From Mauremys mutica (lineage: Eukaryota; Chordata; Testudines; Geoemydidae), in assembly GCF_020497125.1 (NCBI RefSeq), contig NC_059087.1, positions 16,029,925-16,093,924 of the forward strand: DNA of 64,000 nucleotides, given 5' to 3'. Below, in pieces: positions 37,901 through 52,900 of the stretch. The notes beneath the pieces were generated by a model. It ran no database searches, had not been told where the DNA came from, and worked only from the letters and a program-made list of their open reading frames with translations. The position numbers and the translations under genes were made by a program. Every line of letters starts with the position of its first letter. Positions within the stretch are counted from its first letter, which is position 1.

Positions 37901-40900
37901 ATCTGAATTTCTCAGCTGTCTCCTTTGGCCTAACCATAGACTTGGACTAGAACACTTTGGGTTCTGGGAGAGGTCAGATCCAGATCCAAGTTCTGAGTCG
38001 AGGAGTTTATCTCTACTGTAAAGCCAAACAACCCTCTTTCTGGAATTCCAAATGACCTCTGCCAGGTCCTTTGCTGGATCTCATCCCAGCTGAAATGCAA
38101 ACACACACACTTGCCTACCCAGTATCAAAGTGATATATTTTGAAATAAGTGCAGTGTTTTTCTCTTACTGTCTGCAGTGAATTCTATACTTATATCAATT
38201 TCTCTCTCAAATTAAGAATTAAGAGAATTAAGAGCTTCCCCAAAAACACAAAGAAATCCACATTCCATGAAGGTTCTGGAAGAACAATGCACGGACATCA
38301 ACATATTTTCATAGCATCAAAAATAAAGTATTGATCAGGCTACCATACCTTCACTGGTTCCCAGCTGCCCCTTCAGTTCAGAGTACTTGCTCGGATCTCC
38401 TTTGGGAGGCAGAGGTGGCTGAATGTCCATAGTTTTATCCTCCAGACCTTCCAGGCTAACTTTAGACTGAAAATAACCATGGAATCAATCATTTCCCTCA
38501 AGTGGTTTAGATAACAACATGTGCTAAAGTATTATAGATTCTAAAAACTTTTCTACACTGGGAAATGCCAGAGTGGTATACTGTGTGTTAACGAACATGG
38601 GGATAAACACAATCTAGCACTCTATGTACATAGGCCTGTTATGTCTAAAACCTAGTTTAACCGCAATCAATTGACCTCATTTTAAATCTAACAGTCCTTA
38701 TCTACACAGAGTGACAGATCATGTTTAACCTCATGTTCGTTAACACACAGCATACCACTGTCGGCATTTCCCCGGGCAGAGAAGTCTTCAGCAACTAGTG
38801 TTCCTTTATTACCAAGAAGGCCATTCCAGGAGTTCATTACATAAAAGCTTGAGAGATATTTTCTCATGTCTATAAAGCTTAGCACCATAAATCTTGCAGC
38901 ACTTTACTAAGGTAAAAGCATCATTATTCCCTTTATATACAAATAGAAAGTGAGATACCAAGATGTAGAATGATCTGCAAAGGTTGCACTGCCAGAGGTA
39001 GGAACAGACCCGAATTCTCCTGGGTGCTACTCCTATGCTCTATGCATTGGACCACAGTACTTGCTGAAAGCTTGGGGCCCATTGCTTGCCTCAAGTAAGC
39101 CAGATCGCCTAATGGCGCCAGAACTCCTGCGATCAGCACAATATGGTGGATTAATTAAAAAACAAACAAACAAAAACCAGAACAAGGGCCAGGAAGTGAA
39201 AAGTCCTGTGCCAACTCTTAACTAACTGCCATAAAGAACCAATGCTCACCCTTCTCTTGCTCTCCCATTAGAGTGCAATAGGAGGACCTTCAAAGGGTCA
39301 ACAGCTCTTGGCACTATTATTCCTAATTTACTTTCAAAATGCAGGGAAGAGTACTTGACTTCCTTCATGTTCCTCCAGAGGTGTATTATCTCTAAGAGTA
39401 TCCCAATAACGAAAGTTATTTTCAGCCTAGTTTTCAAGTTGTACTCGTAGACAGAGGGTATTGAAGGCTGCTTTACCTTGCTTCGGTTAAGATTGGCTTG
39501 GATCCCATTGTCACTTATCTTCACTGTGATCTGTCGCTCGGATAGATCTGGTCTGAAGAAAGGAGGCTTCACACTCACAGCCTGCTTTTTCTTTGGCTCA
39601 ACAATGTACCTGATTGATTATTCAATAATAATTGTTACAAAACCCTAGGCATGCAGACAAGAAAAACCCTATGTTTGCAGTGTATGATTTAAGAGGTATG
39701 GCGAAATCTATATGAGTAAAGGACATTTATCTCAGTGGATGCTTGCCCAGCAGGTACAAAGACTGAAGTGAATCAGGAGCTGAATAGGAGATACCACCAA
39801 TAAAAAACCCTGCAATTTTGATACACTGGTCTCCAATGCTGTTGAGGTGAGGAGGGGAAAGAGGGTAGCACACAGCCACACAACCAGTAAAAGCACTTCC
39901 CCTGGATTTTGCCAGATCTGTAGGAGACGTGAGTAGAAATGTGCCATGCCAATTGTGTTTTGGAAGAGGACTTGGTTTATCAGCACCTAGAAGCGTTTAG
40001 TTATATTAGGAGTTGTGGGAAAGTTAGACCCTTTCTAGGGATGATAAAATTGGAACACAGGAATGATTTTGAGCTGGTGGATCTCTTCACATCACTCTTC
40101 TCCCTCAAACCCCCAAATTTTATTGTGAAAGGAGCATTCCTGGGAGTTGGTTGAAAAGTTTTTCACTGCTTGGGGACCAATAAATGGAGGTAAAACAATT
40201 TGATAAACTTAAAGGAGACTGCACTCCATATGATACCCAGTGACATGAGATCAAAATATCTGCACTAGCTTCTTCTAATTTGGACAGGACACCTCAGCAG
40301 TGATGGTTTGCTTGGTGATTTCGACAAGTTCATGAGGGAGAAGATATGTGACAGTTTGAATGGGCCTTGATAAAACACTAGGACGATATTTCCTAAAATT
40401 CTGAGTACAGAAATGGCATTTTAAAAGTAAAGATACTACTCAACACTCTATCCTACCAAAGAGACTGCAAAGGAAAAATGACTGTCCAGTTTAGGTGCCT
40501 AATCGGTTTTAACATCCTGCTCTTCTAAAGTCGTTGACCTAATTCAAGTGCTCATGATTTGGTCAGTTCAAGAAATTTAGATTCCACTTCCAGTGCTACC
40601 ACTTTAACACTAGGAATAGCCTGCTAAGCTTTGCTTGCTGTCTAATCAAGAAAAACCACTTACTAGAGATAATAGTGTGTGTAGGTTGGGACAGCTCAGC
40701 ACCTTGAAAAGTACATTCAGCCCACTCCCACTACAATTAAAAGGATGTGAGTTTCTGCTGGACAGCTCAGCACCTTGGACATCTATGTTCAATCTTTTCT
40801 GTTCTATAGCAACATTAATGTTCATGACCATTGTTTCAAAGGGCACAGGGACAAATATCTGCTGAAAAGTAAGGAACCATAAATAAAATCCAAAATTGCA

Positions 40901-43900
40901 AACTGTAGCACCAGGTAGGAAATCATATCTGTTTTATGATGATGAAAGGTGTCTGTGAGATTGAAAGCTACAGCTGCCTTGAATTAATTATAAACCTAAG
41001 GGGCAAAAGGTTCGTTTTAGATACTTCATTTCTTTCCAGCAGTGACTAGAATCTTTATGTGTACTTTGGAGGGCAGTGTACCAGACAGGAAAATATGTTG
41101 CATTAGGAAGATTACAGCTGACATGGATCTGTCCAGTCATTGAATTTCACTGGATAAGCAACTTAATGAAGCCATGTTAGAGAAAAGCAGGGAGCAGGAA
41201 TAGGCTATCAATCCCAATTATTATTTTTTTGTGAAAAATCTAGTCTTCTTATAAAATGGCTCAGTAAATAGAAAAAGCTGTCGATATGATATGGCCTGCT
41301 AACCATAAATACTTGGGTTGGGAGTGAAGATTGTGAATTATATTAAATGAGAATGGCAAGACTAAGAGCCGTGCAAAGTGCAGGCACTGTACAAGCTTCC
41401 CCTCAGCTCTGCCAATGTCTTGACATACCGTACCTCTCCTCAGCAGATAGTACTAGCGGGGATGAATGGGACCAGACTCTGCGGTGGCTCAGAACGTTAA
41501 GTTTTGTTTACCTTGTGACCCAAGTTTAAGAATAACATTCTTCCTTACCTGGGAGCCAGAGGGCTGCAGAGCACATGTTCCACGTTACCGCAGCATCCTC
41601 GAGTGAAAGGATTCACCCCCCCACGGAACTTACCCGTCACCTGGAAAAATATTCATTGCAGTGATCAATGCTCTAAATGTGGACGAGGCACCCATTAACA
41701 CTTAGAACCCCAAGAATGAGTATTCCAGTCCTCGCTGTTCTGCATATCCATCGCGCTTCACTTTCCCCAACTGGAGGTTATTCTTTCTTGTAAGTGCTGC
41801 TCCCTCGCTCTGCCAGCCCCGATAACATAAGAAACCTTAACACAACTTCCTAAGCCCACACCTCCCCTTTATGCTACCATCTGCATGTAGGCTAAAGGCC
41901 CCCACCCCCAAATCCAGAGAACTCGAGGCTTCCTGTCTGCAATACACAGGCACCAGCTTCATCCCACCGTCTTCTTCCTGTTCCAGAGTCCTCAATCTGC
42001 CCTCAGCCTGGCTGCCTGATCTGGCCTGCTTCCCTTTCCTCCGCCCTAGCAAGACATACTCTAGTAGCTCCTAAATCCCACAGACATGTCCCTTCCTATG
42101 TTCCTAATATTAGATGAGACCAATGGTTCATCTAGATCAGCATTCCATTTCCAGCAGTGGCCAATCCTAATGCTTATCTGGAAGGCGCCAGGAAACCCAT
42201 AATGGGCAGTTATGGAATTATAACATCTGCCTGGGAATTAGCTATTTTCCTAATGGTTAAACCCCTCTAGACTGGTGGGATTCATTTAAAACTTTGTGTG
42301 CCTGGGACAGAGTTTCATGATAAGGGTCATTCTAGCCTTATAGATAAGAGCCCCTAGCTGATACAAAATTGATATCCTCATTCGATCCGCAAAAATGATC
42401 TACAGATATCTGTATTTGCAGGGCTCTACTTATAGAGGGTATGCAATCATACCATTGTTGCACAGTGTGGGAAGCCAAAAAGGTAAAAATTGTCATACTT
42501 GGGTAAATCTCAGTAAAGCCAGATCCTTCAATACAGTGTTTGCCTTTAAAATAATTAGAATTGCCATTTGCAAGTAACACTTTTTAGTCATAGTATAGTA
42601 TAGGGAGCACCATATAACTGCTGTAAATTTAGAATAGAATCACAGAATATGAGTATTAGAAGGGACCTCATCTAGTCCAACCCCCTGCTTAAAGCAGGAC
42701 CAATCCCCCAACGGCACCCTCAAGGATTGAACTTGCAATGCTGGGTTCAGCAAGTCAATGCTCAAACCACTGAGCTATCCCTCCCTGCTAATTAGTTGCA
42801 CTGCAACAAGTGTAAAGATTAAATGGCAAACACTGTCTTGATGTTCATATTTTGTTGCTGGCCTTTTTAGTGCAACAGGAACCTATTTACAAGGCCAATA
42901 TAGAAGATCTTTTCTTCCAGAGATTGGAAGAATGGCTTGATGGCTAAAGTACAGTACTGGGAATCAGCAGCTCTGGCTTGTATTCCTGGCTCAGCCACTG
43001 ACCTGATGCCAGACCTTGAGAAAGTGACCTCATGTATCTGTGCCCATTTGTAATACAAGGATAATATTTCCTTAGCTCACAGACTACGTTGTCAATTACA
43101 TGAATTATGTATAAAGCACTTTGAGATCCTCAGGTGGAGGGTGCTGTGGAACTGAAGGGTATTTTTCATTCTATTCAGGAACTAAAAATACAGTGATAAG
43201 ATGACATCTTGTGTTATTTTGGTCCCATAAATGAGTTCCTGAGTCATTCCAAAAGCTCATGAAAAATGTAAACTCAACTATTATACACCCCCAAAATCAT
43301 ACCCTCTTTAGTAAGAATAATCAGAGACAGTGAAATCTGGCATGGACACAGTAACCAAGAATTTCTCGCAAAACACCAGAAATCTGCACTATTTGGCTAT
43401 AAAAAAAACCAGGAGAAAAGGGGGACAAATGCAGTTGAGCACATTTTGCTTGCTCATTATTTCAGTTGGTGAGGAAAGCGATTCAGTACTGCGGCTGCAG
43501 GAGAAAAGTGAATGCTTTAACACAGTGACTCAGTGCCAAAGCTAGGAATAGAATCCACATTACCTCGCTCCCAGGCCTGTGCTTTAATTATTAGAATGAG
43601 CTTCCTCTGGAAAAGACCTGATGGATCATGGACCCCATCTTCCAATCAGGGCTGGATAGAGAATATCTCCGCATGATAGAGAAGTTGAGATATTCAATGA
43701 AAGCTACATTTAGTCTTGGGCAAATGGCACAGAGAGATAGGAACGCCATTACAGATAGGTGAACCTCAAGAGATTTGGCAGTTCAGGTAAGCATACCAAA
43801 GAACTGCTGTGACTCTGACACTTTTCAGTTTCAAACTACTTGAAATACAAGAAGACTAGAGTTTTCTAGTATTTCTTCTTTCTGGCCCGGATGAAATCCA

Positions 43901-46900
43901 GAAGGACTATTTCACCCAAGTGCAGAGGGCTAGCATGAGGCCTATGCACAATGCCACCGAGTCTTGTAACATGATTTGAGCCCCGATGCAGACAGGCTTG
44001 CAGTGAGCCACAAAGCTCTGGGCCTCATGCAATTTTCAGGCTGCCATGGAGAAAGCTCCCTCTGAGTGGCTGCCATTTCCCAGCCCCCTAGGGAAGGACA
44101 GCCAATCCCAACATGCATTAAGCAAAGCATTTTCCCTTTCCCCTCGGAAGTGACATGAGTTTTCAGGTAAGGGGTGTGAGGGTGTGTGAAAAAAACAGCC
44201 ATACCATTTTCACAAGAAGGGAGGAGGAAGCAGAAAAAAACCAAGCAGTGTCACCTAGAAGAATGGTGATGGTTATTGCACCTCGGCCACTAGACCTGTC
44301 AGATGTGGAGTCTCATAAGGATCAATTATCTCTCTAGTCCTATTCAACGTCTACAAGCAGCTACTGAGTGAGCTGGTCTGACAACATGGATTCAGTTCCC
44401 AGCAGCATGAAGCTGACACACAGCTCTACCTATTCTTCACCACAGGTGACTATACCACTGCCACCAAGAGGGCCCAGAGCTTGGAGAAGTTCAGCTCATG
44501 GATGAAGAACAGCTGGTTGGAGCTTAACCCCAAGACAGAGGTGATGCTGGTGGGCAAAGGAAAGCAGTTTAAAGAGTTTACCGACACTATGAAGTTTCCT
44601 TTGGTTGAAAACAAGACCCACAACTGGTTTAGATTCCTCGCTGATGCTAAGCTATCATATAGCAGCTTTGCAAGTAATGTTTCCTAACATGCCTGACTGC
44701 CCACAGGATGTGATGGAGTCTCTTAGCCAGTGACTTGGTCTCAGTTATTTATACCTTTGTCACTTCAGCACTTTGTCTGGACAACAGCGATGCAATGTAC
44801 CTGATCATTAAGTCATCAGCCCTTAGGAAACACCAACTAGTACAGAATGGTGAAGCACATCTTCTCAGCAACACGGGCTACAGTGAGCACATCAAACCTG
44901 TCCTCTGCTCTCTGCATTGGCTTCCCATAGAATAGGATCAAGTTCAAGATCTTTGTCCTTACCTTCCAGTTGCTCAATGGCCAGGGCCCAGGATAGCTAA
45001 AACAATTGTCTAAAGTTATGGGATGAGAATTGTGGTCAACCACTACGCTCCTTGGGCACAATGGCACTTTCCACCTCATAGGTAAGCCTCATCTGTGCAG
45101 GAGACAAAGCTTTCTCCAGGGCTGATCTGAGACTGTGGCATAAATTTGCTCAGGAGCTAAGGACCATTATAAACCTTCTGCTCCAAGTGAAAGGTGCACT
45201 CTATCGATCTGCCTTCTCTGACACACACAGAGCAGCACGTATGTTTAAAGAGAATTTCCACCCCCCACCCCCAACAAACCTCTACCAAAACAAAATCACT
45301 GCACATGCAATTCTCCATGCGTGGAGAGGCTGAGAGAGAGGATGAACCACGTGTGACAGACGTTAGTCACATCACTTAATACATTCTTGGAAGACAGTGG
45401 GAGTGAGGAAGGCAGTATTAGAATCCATATATAATAGAGGACCCTACTGGAGATGCCCCCTTGTCTCCACCCTGGGAGGGTAGGTTTGAAGAATCTCCAG
45501 AGCTGCAGGAGGAGAAGAGATGTGTTGGGGAACAAAGGGCAGATGTGCAGGCACATAAATGATGTGGGCCCGAGGGTTGGAGCAAATGTTAGCAGGGCAC
45601 AAAGCTAACTGTTAGGTTTGCCAATGTGTGGCTGGGGAGACACCATATTAATTAATTGGCATTTTGGGAAGATGCTGATAGATTTCCTGCATCATCAGGC
45701 AGCACATTCTACACATTTGAATAATTTTGTGGCAATTCAAGTTTCACTGGGTATTTTGTCACAAGATGTTGGCCAGCACGGGTTTTGGAGCAGCAAAATG
45801 AGCTCGAATCTGTGTGTATGTGGCAATGAGCTAGCTCAAAGCTGCTCATTGTTACACACATTGTGGGCAGGCAGGGGCAGCTGACAGAATCAACAAAATC
45901 AGGAGACAGAACAGAGTGCGATTTAATCTTTTTTTAAAAAAAAATGTGACAATTCTTTTGAGTCTGACTCATGAGTTTGGAACTTTTGAGGTTGGCAATA
46001 TTCCATGCACCACTTAAACCCTGCTTTGAGGACTTACAGAGGACTTGAGTGGTACATAGGCCTGTGCCGTTCCGCTGTGCCCGGGAGCTTGCCCAAAATT
46101 TAGTCAAACAGAAATTTGAGAAGAAAAGTTACCCAATCTTTTTTAGACCCTCGGTAAAGCATCAGTTTGAGTGTTAGTGTTAAGGTTTGGTCAGCTGCTG
46201 CTTTACCCAACCTGATTTGCCCATCTTTAGATACTATATCTTCTCTTTATTCTCCCCTAGGAAAGGGATCCTTTTCAACTCTCACACCTCTAATAGGAAC
46301 ATGGAGGTAGAATTGTTTTCTTACCTGCTCATTGGTTGTACGCCCTCGTGCCACTAGAACAATATGGAAACCTGTGAGACCAATGACTGGGATAAAGAAC
46401 AATCCAGTCACACACATGACAGCCATGCTACATCCCAGAGTTAAGGAAACTGTTCAATGACAGGGAAAAGGGAGATTGGGGGTCAGAGGAATGGAAGAGG
46501 AGAGAGAATTCCCTAAACTAGAAATCTAGTAAGTAATCCCCACCTTTCTTTACGGTTTTTTAAAATTACACATTGAAGAATGTCTTGGAATTAAGCACTA
46601 GAAATTACTTCAGCTTATCAGTGCTGTTAGTTTCTTGTTTAACATGAATCCTAAAGCTATTTGCTCCTCAGTGTCCAACACAATATTGAGTATTTGGAAG
46701 CCATAAGGCCCCCATGCCTCCCTTACTACTTTACTTTACTTCATTCTTTCTACAGTCTCTAGTACAGGGGTCGGCAACCTTTCAGAAGTGCTGTGCCGAG
46801 TCTTCATTCATTCACTCTAACTTAACGTTTCACGTGCCAGTAATACATTTTAACATTTGTAGAAGGTCTCTTTCTATAAGTCTATAATATATAACTAAAC

Positions 46901-49900
46901 TATTGTTGTATGTAAAGTAATAAGGTTTTTTAAATGTTTAAGAAGCTTCATTTAAAATTAAATTAAAATGCAGAGCCCCTCGGACCAGTGGGCAGGACCC
47001 AGATAGTGTGAGTGCCACTGAAAATCAGCTCACGTGCCGACTTTGGCACGCGTGCCATAAGTTGCCTACCCCTGCTCTAGTAGCTTCAAGGAGCTAGTCA
47101 GCTGGTCCATTCCTTTGCAAGACAGAGGAATACAATCTGGGACTGACCAGGTCCTAGAATGTCAAGGTAGCAGAGTAGTGATCTCTCTCCTGTATTTCTC
47201 CAAGCTGTCCTCTCATTTTAAAATGCACACTGGAATTTATAGCACATAGAGCACTGTGAAAACCCATGATCTATGAAGATGCAGGATCCTCAACAAAAAT
47301 GTGCATGGAGACCTGCAATGATTATCATTGCCCAGTGGCTTAGGCCAAATTTATATGTGGTGGAATATGGTGTAACTACAAGCACTTCAATTGAGTTACT
47401 TGTGTTTACGCTAGGTACTAATCTGGCCCATGTGATGTACATTCAGGTAAATGCAGATGTTCAGCTTCCTCTTCACTGAAAAAGCAGTCCCTTCACCAAG
47501 CATTTTGAGAGACAGAAGCTAAATAAGAATTTAATGGTCTCTCTTTTTTTTTTTTTTGGCAATGCTAAATTTTACATCCCAGCCTCCTAGCATGTTGAGA
47601 AACTATTGATTGGCATTTTTAGTATCATAAAACTGTTTTATAGCATAAGACTAAAACTCCCTATATTGCACAGGATGCTGTGAACTGACTCAAACACTAC
47701 AGTATATTCTTGTGGGAACCTTGGTACAATGCCTAGTGCAAGCTACTGAATCAAAAGGTGTAAATGCATTGGCCTGCTAAACCCAGGGTTGTGAGCTCAA
47801 TCCTTGAGAGGGCCACTTAGAGATCTGGAGCAAAAATCAGTACTTAGTCCTGCTAATGAAGGCAGGGGGCTGGACTCGATGACCTTTCAAGGTCCCTTAC
47901 AGTTCTATGAGATAGGTATAAATAGTCATTTGACAAGAATGTCTGGATCCCTGTAGAGCTAGAATGCCAGGTTGCAGCATGTCATGCAAATCTTCCACAG
48001 CAGCCAGGTCAATCAGCCCCCCCTTGAAGCTACTATGGCAGAAGATCCACTGAATGCTGTAGAAAAAACACCTTTGGAGAATCAGCAAGGAGACCTTGAT
48101 CTTGAGTGGTTCTGAAGATCCATAGCTCCCACTGACTAAATGCAGTGGGAAGACCAGTTTTGATTATTTCACCCCCTTAAATGGGTCCTTGAAGTATTAA
48201 AAGAAGCTGAAAAACAAACACAATGTTTCAGAGTAGCAGCCGTGTTAGTCTGTATCCGCAAAAACAACAGGAGTACTTGTGCCACCTTAGAGACTAACAA
48301 ATGTACTTGAGCATAAGCTTTATTTATTTGAGCATAAGCATAAGATGCATCTGATGAAGTGGGCTGTAGTCCACGAAAGCTTATGCTCAAATAAACAGAA
48401 TGCTGATTCACTGATTTTAGTTGTAACTATTCAGTAAAGGCTCTATACACTTCAAGTCAATGAGAGTTACTGGGGATCAGCACTTCTGAGGATCAGACTC
48501 CAACTATGGTCCCCAGTTCATATAGAATTGTGAAGATTCCTTTTGTTCTTCTTCAAGCCCCTTAATTAATTATAATGTTGTTATTGATACAGTGCTTTAT
48601 GGTAAGTCCTCACCACACAGGCTAGTGGATCCTCACCTGGTATCCCCTCTCCTTCTAACTCTGCTTCTTCCATCTCTTTATCTCATTCAGATAAATTAAA
48701 AAAGAGGAAATGTTTTTCTATAAGCCAAGACAACCATATAGAAATCTTTAATCCTGAAGGATACCGAAGCACTTTACAAAACATGTAGAGGGATACATAG
48801 CTACCACTCAAATGCAACCACCTCTGGGGCAAAGCAATTGTTTTAAACACAGTAATATTACCCAACAGTCTTGGACAATATAAGTAGGAGAAACATATCC
48901 AACTGAAATTAAAGGGAGGGTTTTAATGAAGCAAGATGTTGCTTTCTGTTATGGCAGCTGAATGACAGAGATATACAGACGCTAAGCAGCAACTTTTGAG
49001 GCAATCAAGGCTTCCGTAGGTCAGGCAAATGCTGGGGAGAAATTGGGTTGGGTTTTACTACAAAAGAACATGGGTATCAGAGAAAGGGAGCCAATCCCAT
49101 CATTTCCTGAAAGGCAAATCTTATACAAACAGTTTCCTTACGGCACCTCGACTTCTTAAAGATTAAAAGGAAGGATACGTAATGGTGGTGTGAGCTGCCC
49201 CCAGCTTTTCCATATGGTTTAAAATATAGATCAGCCCAAAGCTGAACACTCCGACCATGTGTGTGCTTAAGGACAGCAAGAAGAGGAAAAAATATCGGTA
49301 GTTCCTCCGTCCTATGCAATTGTTGACCCATGGGCAGTGATGGTCAAAGTCCTTGTAAAGAGATGGAGAGACACGGAATAATATCCAAGCAGTGAAAGAA
49401 AAACATTGCCTTAGAAATAAATGTGAACCATTGTGCTACGTCCATCCAAAAAAACCCTGAACTTCAGGTAAAATCAGATTAGGTTTGGAGCTTTGCAGAT
49501 TGGCTCTATCCTGACATTGCCTGGCTGCCCAGGCGAAAACAACATGCTACACGCTCTTTGTAAGATTCTCCTGGGACTGAGGGATTCTTCTGACTGTGGA
49601 TGAAGATACACCAATAGGTTTAAAAAGGAAACAGAGGTGTACACCACATTGTGGGGCAAAGACAGTTTCTCTTCTTCCCTGGCTCCTGTAGCATTCTATA
49701 GTTATCAGAGTAAGATTATTATAAATTGCAGTGTCTTGAACCTGTAACATCCCTGCCAACTGTAGATCTTCACACACACACCCACTTTATATATGTAAAA
49801 GTTTTTTAAAGTAACTTGTAAATTAGCTATAAATATGTTGTGCGAGAGACATGTACAGCTCAGAATATTTGGAAATAAAGATATATTGAAACCTCAGCTT

Positions 49901-52900
49901 TGGGCACTTCCATGAAAATTTGTCTTGAAATATTATTCTATCACAAATTCATTTTCAGGTCCAACTGGTCAAACCAAGCGTTATATTTCACTTGGTTTTG
50001 TTTTTTAAGTGATGTGATAGAAAAGGGCACCTGTCTCTGAAAGCTTGGAAGCTGTATATCGCTTTGCACATCTCCGAATCAGAATCAATCTGATTGTTTG
50101 AAATCAGATGTGCTCAAAAAGTCTGTCTCTAGGCTAAGAGCTTTTATTGTGAGTTGCAACCCAATGGTGAAATAAAAGATACAAATTACAATCTCTTCCT
50201 AAAGGAGTATCCTAACAGAAATGCCAATAGACTTTTTTTACTATAACTGTGAACAGGCACTACTAGAATGTACAGGTATCCTAGGGAATAAGTGTCACAA
50301 GAATCAATAAGCAACTTAACTTGAGACTGCAATTTATTGATTAATGAGCCATTAATGCCTTTGCTTGTATACCTCAGTAAGCAATCACATTTTAATTATA
50401 TAGCAAGAGATTCCCTGTTAGCCAATCAGAACAGCAAGTAATGCTCAGCTGGTCTAGGCATAAGTAAAACTCCTCAGAACTGGAACCCACTGCAGTGGAG
50501 TCTTGCATTTTGACTTGCTCTGAGTTTCAAGCCATTTTATTTTTAACGAGAAGTTACTCTGGGATTCCCTCCCACTTTCCTCTCTGACTTCCCTGGAATA
50601 TTGTGGCCTCAATGCCACTGGCGACATTAGGGCTGCATGGAATTGCAAGCATTTACACCCACTAGTTTCAGGCAATCTGGTGTTGGCAACACTTCCTTTA
50701 TTGAAAATGGGGTTTTCACACAGACACTGAGGGGTAGGGGGAAGGATTTCAAATTTCAATTAAAAATTTAGCTTCACCTAAACAACATTTAGAATCAGTG
50801 ACAATGTTAATGTTTTAACTCAAAACTCTGAATATGTGGTCCAGTTTTCTAGTGAAAAAGCCAGCTCCATCCAACAGCCTACATCAGCCCAACAAAATGG
50901 CTGTCATGGCTGCCCCTGTCCTTTCTGGAAGACCTGCTTCTTCCAGCAATTTATTTCTCCCCATATCCCCTCAGCTCTCGCACCTTGCTGACTCTCCCCA
51001 TGACAGGGCACTGGAATGTTTTCCTGTCTATTAATGGGTATTAGGCTGAGCATAGCTTTCAGCTGGCTATAATTTAGGAATCTGCTCTTAAGGATAAAGC
51101 AAATGACATAAACTAACCCCAGATTGCCTCTCGCACATGACTAGCTCCACTGTGACTATTCATATGATTAAGGCAAAGAGGCTTTGGCCCAATATGGCAT
51201 ACATTGTATTCTGGCTGACTTTGCAATTCACTTGGAGAGTTTTAGCCTATTGCCAATTAGGGATTCCCATTATTTTAATCATAGAATTGAATAAATTTTA
51301 AAGTGCATTAAAGATTTAAATCAGTCTAATTAAAAAATACACTTTACAATAGCACCGATCCTTAAGAAGTAGAATTTGTAGCTCCCGTGGCAATAAAACA
51401 CCACTGTATTTATGAGTTTGGGAGACGTTTATGGCCCAGTAACATACTCCATTACTTTGGGGTTATTGTTTAAATATACTATGTGCTTCACTATGACCTC
51501 ATATTTATCAACATGTGTCCAAGCCTCATAATTTAGAGGAATTAGAAGCATGCATGCGGTCGTGGCCATAGGATTCTAACTGCAGTTTATAAATGGATAT
51601 GTAGTATTTTAATGTTAGAATAGAATAAGAATTCCTGAGTCTTTCTAAAATTCACATGCTACTGAGTGTTATGATTTACAATTTAAAAAAGCACACTCCT
51701 ACTGCAATTCATATTTACATATTTAATTGGAGACAAAGCAGAGGGATCAGGAATGTTGCAAGCAGACTTTCCCCCAGTCTCCTCCTACATTCTGCCAAGG
51801 CACCATAACCTTCCCTTGTAATGCTTCCAGTTTCATAAGCCCTAGGCTACTCCTGAGTAGAGACGGCTAGGAATACCAAATCATGCACTGTGTTTGGGTG
51901 GAGAAAGAGTCATTAGTGACAAGGATGACACCAAACTCTGTTTCACTTGTGACTTCAATCAGATTCAGGGTAGGATTCTTAGGCAATCTGTCAGCATCAG
52001 TGGAGCTATAGCAATTTACACCAGCTGAGAATTTGGCCCTTTACTGCTCATTTTTTTTAAAGAGTGAAAGACAGGGAGCATTCACTCATCTGGGTCATCT
52101 AGCTGTTCACAGGTCCACCACCCAAATCCAAGCCAAAAGATCAGCTAATCGAGGAGACTTACCTCAACGCAGTTGTCACAGACGCTGCAATGGGAGCAGC
52201 GGGGCGGGCGATAGAAATGGCAGGTGGCACACCATTTCATCCGTACTTGGATTCCTTTAATCTCCACATTCTTGTAGAGTGGAGCTCGGAAGTCATCATC
52301 TTTATCCTCATCTTCATCTGCTGCTCGATGCAAACATATAAATAAATAAATAAAAATAATACAGATTACAGTTTAAAGGTGGAAGATCTAATACTATCAG
52401 GGTCAGATACATGGACACTACATGTGTGCAGGTACTTTTCGGAGCAATAAAGAGTGCTAGAAGTGATGTATTGTCAGAAAGGGGTGTCCTGATTGCAGAA
52501 GGATTGAATACTCCAGACTTCATTTTATTAGCCAAGAGCATAATCCTAGTGCATTTATTTGCCTTGCTAGCCAGCCCACTGATCTTATTTGATTCTTGTT
52601 TTAGACAGCATTTGCTCCTAGAAGAATATAACTAGAGCTCAAATAGTTTCAAAGTGGGGTGGAAATCTACAGTGCTTCCCAGGCACCTTGTTGTGAGAGG
52701 TTTGCTGCATACTTTAGTAGATTGAATCAACTCTGACCACCACTTGGTCAGGCAACAGCAATTGCAATGAAGACTGTCAAGGGAAGACCGAATTAGTTTG
52801 AAAACAAAAATCCAAGCAAGATATCCCTGAGAAATTAATTATCTGACTCATCAGTACTGAACCAGAAATCTGCTTCTCCAGCATAGCCTAACATACTATT

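Larger units (their letters stand above)
41641..46324 (-). other. ZDHHC8 intron 5 (4.7 kb) and its repeats
   Basis: Holds old LINE (42095-42270), tRNA/CR1-tail SINE (42632-42795), MIR (42930-43155), an antisense MIR piece (43515-43600) and an L2-type LINE (44290-45250). No further exon is recognised. Confidence 0.6.
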
